The position numbers and the translations under genes are program-made. From Gamsiella multidivaricata (lineage: Eukaryota; Mortierellomycota; Mortierellomycetes; Mortierellales; Mortierellaceae), in assembly GCF_025024155.1 (NCBI RefSeq), contig NW_026251742.1, positions 186,001 to 250,000 on the forward strand: 64,000 nucleotides of DNA, in the 5' to 3' direction. The notes under the pieces are model-generated. The model worked only from the letters and a program-made list of their open reading frames with translations. It made no database searches and was not told where the DNA came from. This document shows positions 10,681-23,400 of this stretch, piece after piece. Positions within the stretch are counted from its first letter, which is position 1. Every line of letters begins with the position of its first letter.

Positions 10681-12296
10681 ATCTTCCTTTCGCACCATAC
10701 ACCATTGCCCCCCATAGATACTACAGCACTGTGGACCATACATACGAAATAAAAGAAATCCCTTGTTTAGAGTATGCTTAGAGTATGAGTATATCATGGC
10801 GATGGCGATGACCGAACAGATGAGAAACTCTGCAGGTATAGATGAGCGCCTGACAGTCTATTGTCAATGCGCGATCGATAGCTGATTTTAATATAAAGAT
10901 GCGATTTTAATATGAGGATGCGACTTTAATATGAAGATGCGATTTTAACAACAGATGGTGAAGACCGTACGCGACCATAGGAACTTCCATTCTAGCTAGT
11001 TAGTACATCGAGCATGTCTTATCGCACGAGGATACCAGATGCAGTAACAGCGGAGTCCTTTATTACCATCGCCTATTTCGCTCCGGTCTACCATTGACAG
11101 GAAAGATCACCCGGTCTACGGAATACACAGAAAAGAGGAGGAAAACGTAGAGGAGGTTCGTGCTTCGTGCCCTCATCTCCATTCACAGGCGAGAATAACA
11201 ATGTCCGGCATCATGCAAGGCTTAGACGGTCCCCTACATGCATGTTAAGCAATAATATCTATGTTTTCGGCTGGCACCTCCCTTTTTGTGTGACATTCAT
11301 CCGTCTTCTTTGAACAGATCCTGAGAAGGCGACCATTTGTTTGTATCCATTAACCAGCATCTGACCCCTCTCCCAAGGACACAAGTATATTCATGACAAT
11401 AGTGGATAAGAAAATAAATACAAATGCATATGACAAATAATAAAGTCTATCACCCTAAGAAAAAAAAAAGATAACAAATGGACTCACGCGCGCTCGCAAG
11501 CAAATTACATCCGACCTCCAATTGTTGACAAAGCGTTCACTATACCAGGCCACAATACTTTTTTTTTTGTGAAGATACTTTAACGACCACAATGGCAACA
11601 TCCTACAAAGGGTCTTTGGTCGCGCCATCAATTGCTCCAGCAGCTGTTCTTGAAGATCACACACCCTGTTGTTGTTTCTCATTTCGGTCGCCTATTTCGG
11701 CTTGCTTTCATATTTACAATTTATTTGTACCTTCTCTCCACAGTGGGGGGATTGTGCATTGTTGTTTGTGGTTGTAAATAGTTGTAGGTTGTCGTTGCTC
11801 CGACAACATTGCGCGTGAGCACCTCCCTTCCCCCATTCGCATGCAGAAATATGATGGATCGCGATGAAGAGACGCACACGAAAGAAATATCTTCTCTCTT
11901 GGCTGAAAACCCCCAGCCATACAGGCATCGCACTTCTTGTTCCTTGACCTCATCGTCCAACCATCCAGGCACCGCACTTCCCTTCTCACTCTTGTTTTCT
12001 CTTGACCCCATCCATCTTGACCATTGAAAGCATACACGACCCACTTCATCTCTTCGCGTACATACTCTTAGCCCTACAAAACTGCAGACCATCTTATCAA
12101 ATCCATCGCATCTCACTCCGCCGACCTTAACTCGAATAGAATTTTGTTCTTTATCGACATATTGTAACGTACATGCAGCTATCGTCCCCGACTCTAGTCT
12201 GACCATCCCACATCCTCTCTGCCTACTTGAGAACCACCATCAAACAGTAAAGAAGAAGGAAACGGCACACGTACCCACACTACATAATAAAAAAGA
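10681..12296. other. 1.6-kb intergenic region
   Basis: No gene is supported. It holds the 3' end of the FSH gene, a 19-bp tandem repeat at 10881-10949, and the promoter of the next gene (pyrimidine-rich 11890-12290). ORFs on the minus strand at 11690-12210 overlap one another in three frames and have no domain features. Confidence 0.5.
10881..10949. repeat. 19-bp tandem repeat, about 3.5 copies
   Basis: Near-identical units of the form GCGATTTTAATATGAGGAT follow one another with one to three mismatches. The unit is A/T-rich with a constant GCGA start. Confidence 0.85.
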
Positions 12297-14221
12297 ATGC
12301 CGCTGCTCATATACGCCGTACCCCTGTCCACAGACCACCTGGGCATCCATTACTGGAAAGCACCTCGGTTGGAAGACCTGCCCGAGGAACTCGAGGTACA
12401 AAAGCAGAGTTCAATTCACGGAAGGAAGTAGGATGGGGATGAATGAATGCATCCTGCGAATGAATCATGCGAGCGCTTTGTGGAGCCTAAACAGTCCTTC
12501 CTGTTCTACACTCACGCTTTCACGCCAATGGAATATAGTACCTTCCATACCAAGAATTCGAAGACCGATTTCTCCAGCTCAACAAGATCGCGCGCCCAGC
12601 GTATCCGACCCAATGGCCCAATATCGCCACTCTGTGCCTTCTCGCCGGAGTGATCGTAGCCGCTGTCACTGGTATAATGCACAAAGGGACAAATTTGGCT
12701 GTCATGGGTCAAGGCGCCTGCTTTCTTCTACCTGTTATCATTGTCATTTGGGTCAAAGTACGCACCGAGACCAACGCCCGGTCCAGAAGAAGGGTACGAG
12801 GATGCTTTCAAAAATAAGGCGCAATGGCCTTGTGCGCGATAATGAGGCACTGAAATGCAGCTGAATGACAGAAGCATGATCTTTTCTTGCTCTTGATCTA
12901 GTTCAAGCACCGGTCTCAGAAGCTACTCAGGGCATGGACGACGCAGGATGCGGAGACACATGCCATCCAGTGGAAACTACGTCGACGGTCTAAAAGTGTG
13001 GCAAGACCATGGCTTCGAGGCGGCAGCAGCAGCAACAGGCATCGGACACGGAACGGTATTTATAATACAGAGGCCAACGCCGCTCAAACGTTGCCACCAT
13101 TCGCCCAACTTCAAACACACGGTTCCAACAGCAGGCCAGCAGCAGCGCATGAACACGAACGGCAGCACGCGGAGCAGGATGCGGGCGGTAGTGGCGATGC
13201 TCGAAGCGGTAGAGTCGACCTAGATATTGAAGATAATGTACTAGGATCGATAACAGCCATCGAATCTCCCTCCCCCACTGCCAATGTTCATAGTACCCTT
13301 CGTATTAACACCCGACTCCGTAGAGTTCCTACAAGCAGCACCGTATTATATCCAACATCGCCCATCAGCACCGCTAGCGACACTGTAGGTCTTACGGTCA
13401 ACGAACTCATCGAAAGCAACAGCATGAACACCTACAACAACGCAGCTATACCCACCCCTCCGCCCACAAGACCCTCATCTCCATCTCTTGTTCCCCTGAC
13501 GTTCGAATCTTCCTCCTCAAGAGAGCCCAGAGCTTCCATCTGGACGACGATCGCTCACTCATTCCAATCATCATTCTGCTGTGCACATTTTTTCAGAGAT
13601 CGCAAGGTATGGCTGATTGAGATCTCGCTTCGAGATTGTCAACTGGACGAGTATGCCTTGATGGTCCCTAGCCCTGTGTACTGTGATTACCGCCTTCCGG
13701 GATACGAGGATGCGATGAGGATGATGACAGATTCGGAGACAAGAGCAAGGGCTGCGCTGGCAAGGACGAGTTCTAGTCGAGTGGATTTGCATCGATACAT
13801 GGGTGAACCTCCAGCGTACGAGAGCGAGTCTGACGACGACGACGATGGAGACGAGGAAGACGAGGGAGACGATCGAAGGATGGATGCGGACGATGATCCA
13901 GAGGAGCGCACAGAAGAGCTGGGTCCCGCCGAAGTTGTAATCGTGGGAAGCAGCTCCAATGATGGAGGAGAGGATGCTGGTGGTGGTGGGAGTCGTGTTC
14001 CTGAGAATGAGAGGGAGATGACGATGGTACAGAGAACTGAAGAACTGAGCGCGATCGTGGTTCTTGGATCGATTAGGCCGTCGACTTCGAGTGATCTGCA
14101 TGGCTCTGAAGAGGACAACGAGGAGGAGGAAGAGGCGGTGGTGGAAGAGGCCATGTCCTCGACGTCAACGTCTTTGCGCCTTTCGCGCAAGGAGCTGATA
14201 GGCTGTAAACCGTGTAAATAG
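12297..14221 (+). CDS. two-helix membrane protein with acidic tail and PY-like motifs
   Basis: Three exons, 12297-12395, 12539-12793 and 12902-14221, all phase 0, give 557 residues. After LPYQEFEDRFLQLNKIARPA come two hydrophobic segments, residues about 59-78 (IATLCLLAGVIVAAVTGIM) and 84-99 (GACFLLPVIIVIWVKV), then a basic helix (RSQKLLRAWTTQDAETHAIQ). The remaining 400 residues are disordered: His/Gln/Ser/Pro-rich, then acidic (SDDDDDGDEEDEGDD). Within them are CPxY-like LPGYED and PPAYES motifs, the latter a PPxY site of the kind bound by Nedd4/Rsp5 WW domains. Two neighbouring Cys (SSFCCAHFF) may be lipidated. I do not recognise the family. A membrane adaptor for a ubiquitin ligase is an inference from topology and motif only. 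Confidence 0.8.
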
Positions 14222-14513
14222 TGGAAATAGTGGTTACCAAGAATGTATTTTTTTTTGATACCAGGCGCACGCACATCACGCGCCGGGTTGTGTACCCGAA
14301 GCCATTTGGTTTGAATGGACATGTTTCATGCCAATTTTTGCTCCTTTTGCCGCCCTTTTTCTTTTGTTCTTTTTATCTTTTTTTCCTTTTTCTCCTTCTT
14401 CCTTTCTCTCTTTCTTTCCTTCTATCTCTTGCCAACGAATCCTACTGCCTACCACCCACATAAGCACACCAATCAACGCACACACGCATACACGTACACA
14501 CACAGAAGACATA

Positions 14514-16293
14514 ATGCTCCACACAGCACTGCTGTGGTTCGCTGCTGTCCATCAGAATGCATCCCTCCCATCAACAGACTCATCCTCCTCCCCCTCCTCT
14601 ACCCCAGTCAACGTCACCCTGTCGCACCTTGCGGGTACACTCTCGATCCTCTGCTGGTTTATCGTCTTCACTCCGTAGGTCTTTTTTTTCTTTTTTTCTT
14701 TTTTTTCTTTTTTTTCTTTTTTTTTTCTTTGCCACCAATTCAGTTGCATTTTGCTACCGAAAATATATGTCATGATGCACCATCTACCCTCATAAGGGAA
14801 TATAAATAAATGTGCTCAAAGTTGAGCCCCACAACAGCATGGCTTACTATCCATGGCGACATGCTAAGCACCCCAACTTTGAACGCATCTTTTTTTTTTT
14901 AAAAAAAAACACATACATACACACATGTGCATAGACAAATCTGGGAAAACTACAAGCGCAAGTCTGGCGAGTCCTTGTCCTTACCGTTTCTTTATATCTG
15001 GCTCGCAGGAGACATCTTCAACCTCGCAGGAGCGACTGTTGACAACTTGCTTCTGACCATGGTAACAATACATGGCCAGACGGTTCGTGGAATCATGAGT
15101 GCACAAGAGAAATGGGCTCAAGTTTAACTGACGACTTTACCTCTTTTCTTTCGTTTTCTTTGGCCTTCAATTATAGAGGATATTGGCGTGGTACTACACG
15201 CTCGCAGATGTAAGCGGAAAACATCTCGCTTTATCCATTACTCAGGCTTATTAATCTCGCTTTTTGATACAAAAAAGTTGACCTCCAGATTGTTTCTCGT
15301 ACAATTAGATCTTCTTGATCATTCAAGTGTACCACTACAGGAGACTTGCTAAACAGACTGCAACCGTCCACACGGATCAGAATCCGGATGTGCAGCAGCG
15401 CCTTCAACACCAGGACCACGTTCATCAAGCCAACTACACACCTTCAATCTCCACAGCCTCGGACCTGACACGCGTAGCCGACGAAGACACGGCCCTGTTC
15501 ATCAAAGATACCCTCTCATGCCGGAATAGGGAACACCACCACCATCCCAACACTAAGACCTACTCCACCATCACTCCAGTATCTTCAGCCGTCAGCTCCT
15601 CTTCCGGCTCATCCTCTAACACCTCAGGATCACCTCAGGAAAGACGCCGTTCCGACAACTACAAGCTCCTCTGGATCTCCCTCTCGATCCTCACCATCGC
15701 TACAGCATTCTTCGCATGGTACTGCCTCTATTGGGGCCAACGTGACCTGGATAACGAACCCCTCTCCGAGTCTACCATCGACACATACCGTCAATATCGA
15801 AGCCGTCACCAAGGCCACTTCCCTCGTCCCCGACCTCCAGTCGACGACGATCAGCCCACCGCCTGGCTCGGTCAATTCCTCGGCTGGGGCGGTGCTCTTC
15901 TTTACCTCGGATCTCGGATCCCGCAAATATACAAGAACTGGCACCTTAAATCCTGTGAGGGCCTCTCCCAAATGATGTTCCTGTTTTCCGTTCTGGGAAA
16001 TGTTCTCTTTGTCGCCAGTATCTTCTTGTTCTCCCTCAATCGAGAGTACCTCATCAGGAACATGCCTTGGTGGCTCGGGTCTTCGGGTACTCTGATCTTT
16101 GATTTCTTGGTATGTCTATAAAATAACATTAGATGTGTTTATATGGGTAAATGGAAACAGATCGAACTTGAGAAATGCTAATTGATTCTTCTTTTTTTTT
16201 TTTTGTTAGATCTTTATCCAGTTCTATATCTATCGAGATAACGGGGAGCCATCGTCGCACCACAACAAGAGTGTGCAGAGCGAAGAGGTCTAG
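14514..16293 (+). CDS. YPQ1: PQ-loop vacuolar amino acid transporter (YPQ family)
   Basis: Five exons, 14514-14674, 14935-15061, 15177-15209, 15309-16109 and 16210-16293, join to 401 residues. Two PQ motifs are present: TPQIWENYKRKSGESLS, created exactly by the exon 1-2 join, and SRIPQIYKNWHLKSCEGLS in exon 4. Each is followed by a hydrophobic helix with G-D/G-N (WLAGDIFNLAGA; FLFSVLGNVLF). About seven membrane segments are expected, with a long Ser/His-rich cytosolic loop in the middle. Yeast Ypq1/Ypq2/Rtc2 are lysosomal/vacuolar basic amino acid transporters. A potential glycosylation region (NASLPS, NVT) lies at the N-terminus. The poly-T in intron 1 (14682-14735) is a strong pyrimidine tract. 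Assignment among YPQ1, YPQ2 and RTC2 is not possible by eye. Confidence 0.92.
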
Positions 16294-16728
16294 AGTCCTT
16301 GTCGATTTTACAGGATTGCCATATCCACGACTCGATACAAAAAAAAAAAAAAAAATTGATAGAAGCTATACATCCATCCATCCATTTATCCTCGGAAATA
16401 AATCATACATGTATGTTGTATTTGACATAAGATTTTTTTGTTTTTTATTTTTTATTTTTTATTTTTTAACAGGGCTTCGTTTAATGTTGCCCAGTTCATA
16501 ATCCTCGTCGTGAGAGACAAGCGGAAGCGAAAAAAGAAAAAGCGCAATCTTGATCATTAAAAAGAAAATAGCAAAAGCGAAAAGGAAAAAATAACAGAAA
16601 GCAAGCAACCGACAATGAAAAGAAAAGAGCAAAGAAGCAAGGAATGGTATTAAATCGAGATAAGAACAATATCAACATAGAAGGGGAGGGAAAAAAAAGG
16701 TATTCCCTTCTCTTCTCTCACTTTTTTT
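16294..16728. other. convergent 3' region
   Basis: It lies between two genes ending towards each other. It holds an A17 run (16340s), T-rich and A-rich tracts on both sides and a CATC tetranucleotide run near 16370. No gene seen. Confidence 0.5.
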
Positions 16729-19114
16729 TTATGCCTGAACACTCGCCTCCTGACGCTTCTCGAGATTGGCAACTCGTTCCTGCAACTTCTTGACAGAGGA
16801 CTGATATTCTGCTGGCTGGTCCCGGGGAGGCGATCCTGGGACCGACGTCGACGACGATCCAGCAGATGGCTCCTCGTCCTCAACCTCCATGGCCGAATCC
16901 TGGTTCTTGTTCAAGGGTGGCGTAGGGAGCGTACCATCCTTCAAATCCGAGCTCGAGTCCCCTCCGACCTTGGAGCCGCTGCTGACCGAGGGAGGAGAAG
17001 GCAGCGATCCACTTGCACTCTTGGAACTGGACGAAGCACTAACGCGTGCCTTCTTGGGTGGAGGCGTCAATCCTTGGTGTTCCTCTAATTGACGCACCCT
17101 CGTCGACAGATAGTCAAGCTCAGTCTCGAATCGCTCAATGACCCCCTTCTCCAGCTCCTTGAACTGTCCACGGACAAGGCTTTCGATCATCGTTCCACTC
17201 GACTGCAATGTCTGGAGCAGCTGTGCTGATTTGCGGATCTGCTCTTCCAACGTGTGCTTTAATGAGCGGGTCGAATCCACAGAGTCAAAGAGATTTGACA
17301 CCGTCTCCATGAATACTGGCTTAGAAACATGGCCCGGAAGGCTGTGGCTGTTGGGGTGGAAAGGGGTTACTGGAGGATGAGGATACATTGGTGATGGCAA
17401 TGGTCCCGTGTGTGATGACAGAATCGGTGCAGGCAACGTTCCAGAACTATAGCGAAGAAATTATAAAAGGTGTGAGAAGGACAGGACAATGAATTGATAG
17501 CAAAAATGATGATATGGTTCTGGGTTAGGTACCTGTTGTCCAAGCCGGCAGTATGCAGTCCAGCGCGGAGTGTAGCTCTGGAAGATTTCTTGACATGTCC
17601 TGCAGTCTGAGGCATCGTTGCAGTGTGCTGTGTCTGATGCTGGTGTTGCGAGAATGGATGAGGCTGATGTGGAGTATGGTTACGTATAGGCTGCGACGTG
17701 CGAGGGTTCATGCTCATGGCCTGATGAGCATGTGAGGGCTGAAGAGGGGCTGAATGGATTGAGAGCGAGGAGTCCGAGTATGAGGGCGCAAAGATCGTCA
17801 ACGACTTTGCATTCTTGGGATTCCTGGGCGACGTCAATGGACGGCGGTTCATGGCCGCGAAGGATGCACTTCCGTGGAAGACAGAGATGCCGCTGGATGT
17901 CTTTTCAGTGACGGGCTGGCTGCTGGTGCCATTGGAGGACGAAGCATCCTTGGTTTTATTGCTCTGTGGGGATGTGGTTGAGTTGGATGCAGAAGCGGGA
18001 GCAGGAGCAGCGGTAGAGGCAGAGGCACCGCTTTGTCTGGCCTCGATGATGGCCTTTTGCTGCTGCTTCAGCATGAGGGTGGTGCGCACCTGGTCCATGA
18101 CTTCGGGAGGACCACCGGCGCCAGGGGAGGTAGAGGACTGTTTGGGGTTATGGACTGAGGACGAGGAAGAGGCGAGCATCATCCTCCGCTTTTTGTAGTT
18201 GCGGAGGTCGCTGTCGTCATCGTCCTCGGAGTTGGATTGAGGCATGGGGGACTCTTGGCGGTGGCGGGGGGAACGCGGATGGTGCGGTGCGAAGTGGGCG
18301 TGGTGCGGGTGAGGGGGGTTGGGCGAATGGTCTGGGTTGGCGTATCCTGCACGCGCAGACGATGCTGCTGCAGAGGAGCGGGTCCTATTGTGTAATGAGA
18401 GAAAGGCATATGGGGGTGTGCAAAAAATAGATTAATTAATTATCCATAGACACGTTCAACAAGGGTCGGTGTCAATTTAATTTAGCGGGCGATCCAATCA
18501 ATTTAAAAAGGGCGCCGAGCAATTGAAAAGGACGTGGTTAAAATACCACAATATATGTGGAAAAGAACAAAGATTACTTACCGAGAGCTGGAGGGAGTGT
18601 CTGAGAAAGAGTCCTCAGGAGATCCCTTGCGCTTGTATGAGGGAGAGTTGTGGTCCTCAAGAACCTCGTGGATAGCCATGCGATTGAATTTACGGGTAGT
18701 CGTTGGGGTGATGGGAGAGCGAGCCCAGGCAGAGCCAGAGCCAGAGCCAGATTCGGCCTCCAGCTGTTGCTGCACAATCTGTGGCCGACTGTGGTGGTGT
18801 GCTGCTGGTGAGGAAGCACGGGTGTCCTTCATGTAAGAGGATGGAGGGGAGGTGGAGCGGTGGGAGAGGTGGTGGTGGTGCGAGTGTGAGTGCGAGTCGT
18901 CTTGTGGTTGTGCCTGTTGTTGTTGTTGTTGTTGTTGTTGTGAAGAGGAGTGTTGGCGTGAGGCGGAGGTAGACGAGGAAGAGGAGGAAGAGGAGGGGGC
19001 GGTGGATGAGGGGGAGGTGGTAGGGGGATGGTTGATGGCGTGGGATGGCGAGGTGGCGAGTTCGGCGAGATGATCAAGACGGGAGGTGGAGGCAGGGGCT
19101 TCGTCGATTTCCAT
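16729..19114 (-). CDS. low-complexity nuclear-type protein with C-terminal coiled coils
   Basis: Three exons on the minus strand, 19114-18582, 18384-17533 and 17446-16729, join in phase to 700 residues. The N-terminus is Ser-rich, with a nine-Gln run and His-rich segment, then a conserved-looking block FNRMAIHEVLEDHNSPSYKR. Exon 2 has an acidic cluster followed by a basic NYKKRRMML patch that could be a nuclear localisation signal, then a helix EVMDQVRTTLMLKQQQKAII and Ser/Pro/His-rich text. Exon 3 has a long coiled coil (METVSNLFDSVDSTRSLKHT and on, residues about 490-550), a PPPKKARV basic motif, and a short terminal coil VKKLQERVANLEKRQEASVQ. I do not recognise the family; a transcriptional or chromatin regulator is an inference. 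It is head-to-head with Medusa across nearly 13 kb. Confidence 0.8.
18911..18942 (-). repeat. TTG/CAA trinucleotide run encoding poly-Gln
   Basis: Nine uninterrupted CAA codons on the minus strand lie inside the first exon of the coiled-coil gene. Confidence 0.85.
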
Positions 19115-19198
19115 TGTGGATATGATGGATATGGTAGGATAAGTGTGAGCGTGAAGGGTGCTGTGTTATTGCTGTTGTCGTTAAGCAATTGAGAGTGA

Positions 19199-19268
19199 AG
19201 AAGCAGAAGCAGAAGCAGAAGCAGAGGTGGAGGTGGAGGTGGAGGTGGAGGTAGGGGTGGAGGTGAGG
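19199..19268. repeat. AGAAGC and GGTGGA microsatellites
   Basis: About four AGAAGC hexamers are followed by about six GGTGGA hexamers, in the presumed 5' leader or promoter of the minus-strand coiled-coil gene. Confidence 0.85.
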
Positions 19269-19407
19269 GATGAGTGAAAAAGAGGAATGGGTTGAGGTGC
19301 TGTCGTTTGCTGATGAGGACAGAGAGGGAAAAGAAAGAAAGAAGGAAGGAAGAAAGAGAGAGGAGAGGGAGAGACGCATTAAAAACGAGAGGGCGGCCCA
19401 CGACACG

Positions 19408-19420
19408 AAACCCTAACCCT
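19408..19420. promoter_or_regulatory. telobox-like motif AAACCCTAACCCT
   Basis: Two CCCTAA-type telomere units occur about 290 bp upstream of the coiled-coil gene start. Such sites bind TRF-like factors (Tbf1 and relatives) in promoters of several fungi and plants. Function here is inferred from the motif only. Confidence 0.4.
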
Positions 19421-19985
19421 CAGCAGCAGCCTGCTGATGCTCGCCCGTACCTGATTCACCGCCAGTGCCCATTCGCGCCCTTCACCCTCGCACTCCCAAT
19501 CCCTCGCTCCTTCCCCAGTGCCAGACCCGAGGGAAGTGTGCTCCCCCATCCCCATCGACCCCTTCCCCTGTCGCTGCTGACAACGTTAAATTGCACCGCA
19601 ATAGATTGATTTTATTTCATTCATCTCCATCCAATCAAACACAAATAGCATATAATATGGCGACAGAGACACAGAGAGAGAAAGAGAGTCCATCGCAGCT
19701 CAGTCAGGAGTAGCTGCTGTTTCACAAACAGGGGGGGAGGGACAGGAGGCCATTCACACATGTACAACTACATACAAATCCACATATCCACCCACCCACA
19801 CACAAACTAGATTACTATAAGGTACATACAATACTCAATACAAACACACACATCGCACACATCGCACATACATCGCACAAAATACACCCATCGACATCCA
19901 CTTCAACATCGATGGTCGGATGCCTGATTGGAAAGATTGCGCTTGGCGTTCCTGATGTGTGCCAGATCCGAACCCATCTCCGTCT

Positions 19986-20104
19986 TCTCTCTCTCTCTCT
20001 CTCTCTCTCTTCCCATCGATAACATCAACAATAACAATAACAATAACAAAGCGGGCTGACAGAGAGACTAAACGCGCGTGCGTGCGTGCGTGCGTGCGTG
20101 CATG
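19986..20104. repeat. TC, CAATAA and GCGT microsatellites
   Basis: A (TC)n run at 19986-20010, ACAATA/ACAATAACAA units at 20028-20050, and a (GCGT)n run at 20074-20102, all within 120 bp of non-coding DNA. Confidence 0.85.
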
Positions 20105-20419
20105 TGTGTGTATGGGTACGGCGCATACCCGCATGTCCTGAACCTCCCCGGAGAAGATGAAGGTTGTGAAGGATATCAGGGAGACAATCGAAATGGTACT
20201 GCCACAGTTTGCCCGATTTCCCCCCCCCCCATTGTTACAGTGGAAGTAAAAGGGGCTGGCTCACTGGCTGGCGGGCTGGTTTGTCTATCGTGGAATATGC
20301 AATAAGCGAAAAGGGTCTGAGCGTGGCAGAGACTGGAACCCAGTTCAGTACAATAAAGTCCCCATGGACCCACCTCCTCTCTTCATCTTTTTCCTGAGGC
20401 CGGATTACGACATGGCAAT

Positions 20420-20463
20420 CAACAACAACAACAACAGCAGCAGCAGTAGCAGTAGCAGCAGCG
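20420..20463. repeat. AAC/AGC trinucleotide microsatellite
   Basis: About five AAC units pass into about eight AGC/AGT units. Non-coding. Confidence 0.8.
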
Positions 20464-23400
20464 ACAATAAAAAAGGAACGTAAAGAGGCGGTCTGCATTC
20501 CTCAGACATTCATCCACACGAATTATACAGCATGACGACAGAGGCAGTGCTATCTAACTAGCCTAGTAGTTCTACACGGACTACATGATCTTCGCTCTGA
20601 TTACATGTACAGTAACTGCGTCCTATTTCTGGCATCAATACACGTCCATGCGCCCATCTGTGTCGGACCTTGTCCCCATGGCCTCCATGTTACCGGATGC
20701 TGCCAAGGCAACTTAAATAAAGAAGAGACATCCATGAAAAGGGCTCCCCTAGGCTCTGATGGCTGAGGATAGCCCCGATTTGAAGAGAACGACAGCTAGA
20801 CAGGCCAAATGTGCTCAGAAGATATTTATTTTCGCCTTGCCCTCCCTGTTGGGCTTCCTGGAGGAAAAAGGAAAAAAGAGGAAGAAGTATGCCAAAAAAG
20901 ACGTACATTCGACAGTACCATGCCACTGCATACAACTCCTTCTGTCCTTTCAGCTGGTTATCCAACGGGCGTATATCTTTTTTATTACATTTGTGGTTTA
21001 ATATTGCTTCCACGATACCAAGTAGTACACCTATACGCTACCACAACTACTACCTGCAGCCGTCATCACAATTTACTTGTGAGTATTCCACTTCACGTTC
21101 ATGCTTTCTATTTTTTTTTCTTTTTTTTTTTCTTTTCTCTTAGGAAACATTTATTTCGAACGAATAAATAAGGGAGAGAAATGAGCGTCGTCGATCATAT
21201 GGATCCCATGCCCTCACGTATACGGGTTCCTTGGTGTCCAGGCGATAATTGTATATTTGATTGCGATTCTAAAAAGAATGGACTAGGGGTTACTCTGCGA
21301 CATCAAAAAGGAGGGCCTCGTATCTGCTCATCAAGCTCAGGAACCCACTAGCTCAGGAACCGACGACCAGTTAATTTAACCCTTCAGCGAATCACATCGT
21401 AAGCGCTTGATGGACATGTCCTTAATTGCCATTAATGACAGAGCATGGCGGATGAAGTAAAGAAGAGCGCGGGCCTAATGTGGGACAACACGTGGTGTCC
21501 TCCGCTCCGGCGTTCGGGGGATGGAGGCGCCCTTATGGACCTTGCTCCTGTCCACATTTTGAAAAAGTACGGATGCACGCCTACGCCCATTCATGTACAC
21601 CGGGCCCCCTCTTGTCGCAGGGTAGAACAGCAGGCTGCCTCGTCTTTGTTTACTCTGTGTCCACATTCGCGTCCGACGTCAGAGAAAGAGCGGCCGAAGA
21701 AGGCAACTGCAGTCCGTGAAATAACAAAAGCATGGGCCCTTCTGCATTCTCGGCCAGTGCACGCACCCTCATTAAAATGGAGCTTTATGGAGCATCGACT
21801 CACGGATTGTTTCCAACCATGCATTCGTGCGCGCATGCTAAGACAAAATATTTTTGAGAATAGAAGTACACCCATGTGGCACCTGTGGATCCCTTTATCA
21901 GGGAGTCTGTAACAGCCACGGTTCCTGTTCTCTATTTTATTTTCTCTACTGCCATTGCGCACCATGAGTTTTCTCCCTCTCTCTTTCTCTATTCTTTTTT
22001 TTTTTTTTTTTTTTTTTTATCTTCACGCGAGAGATCATATTCTAGTTCTACACAAACAAATGCCCGTACTATAGATCAGCTTCACTTTCCGTCTTGAGAA
22101 GATTGCCCGAAGATCCTTCATCATCAAAAGCCTAATCCTAAGTAAGGATTACTTCAGACCTCAACAAATTACCTATTACTTTTGTATATGTGTGTATGTT
22201 GTCCTGAACTCACTTTCGCTCCCTTCCTAGCACTGTAGCAAAGAATGGTCTTGTAGAGACCGTCTAACGGCAGAAATGGTGTCGTTGACAGGCACTACTT
22301 TTGAACTATATAATACCATTGTGTTCACTATAGTCGCTTGTCTACGGGATCTACTTACTTCCACATAAGCGCGAAGACCCCGACATTTCAATCTATTCCT
22401 CACAATGGACCCATACAAGACTTCTTATGCCCCTGTTTCTTTTCTTTTCTAAAACCCTTGAGGATTCAAGCGAAGTCCCAGTAATGCTTTCAAAGGTTCC
22501 TTCTGTTTCTTTGAGGTTCTTATTCTTGTTAAGCTTCTCTTCGTATCCTCTGCGGGATTAGGAAGAGCACGTCTCAGGTCTATTGTTGCTTCTTCGTCTT
22601 CCTTCGTGCTGTAGCCTCATTTTATCGTCATGGCCTAAAGGCATGAGAGAATACCTTTTTTTTATTCTTTTTTTTTGCCAGTATCGCGTTGATATCTTTA
22701 ATCCGGTTAAATGTGCGAACGATTCATCATACCCTGGAGACTCCTTCTTTCACAGTCGTCAGAAAACAACACCAAAGCCAGCAACCATCGAAAATTAAAA
22801 GATCCTTTCCCCTTCTTTTTTTTTTTTTTTTTTGCCCGCGTTAGCTCGCATAACCACGCAGCGATTGGCTCGTTATTTTATTTTTCCTATTCCTATGCTT
22901 AAGCTTCCCAGTCTCAGGTAACTGACTGGGATGCCAGAACGATTTGCTACAAATCAAAAAATGTCGTTGTCCAGTCTAGGTCGTGCTCGCTCCATGTCTA
23001 TGCCATACCTTTACAAAGACATGATTTTCTACTCTAGACCCAGTTCTTAAAAGTCCTCGCACGAGGAACAGGAAGAATCCTAAAAAAAAAAAAATGGAAT
23101 TTTTGGTCTTGGGGAGAAACATAGAAACAAGAAATAACAAAATCTGTGGATTAGGGAAATATTTTACTCCTTGCGGCATCCCGCTCTACAGGTCCACCAT
23201 GCCCCCACAGGTTCATCATACCTCCCTCGCCTTGCGAATTATGCGTTTTATACTGTACCAGTTTTTGCGTCATTTTGTGCAAATGGACCTCAACAGACCC
23301 CACCCACCCGTGAACTCTTATCTCTATATTACGCGCGGGACGGTATGACATCGACGACTGTGCTAAGCGTTAGTCCTTTAACATAGTCTACGGTCAAAAA

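Noticed and set aside
13601..13628. GT-AG pair inside exon 3 of the two-helix membrane protein
   Set aside because: The removed segment would be only 28 nt, and the frame reads through without a stop.
21445..21912. 155-codon ORF starting with ATG in the gene desert
   Set aside because: No domain, irregular composition rich in Cys, His and Trp, and an overlapping minus-strand frame of similar length; probably chance.
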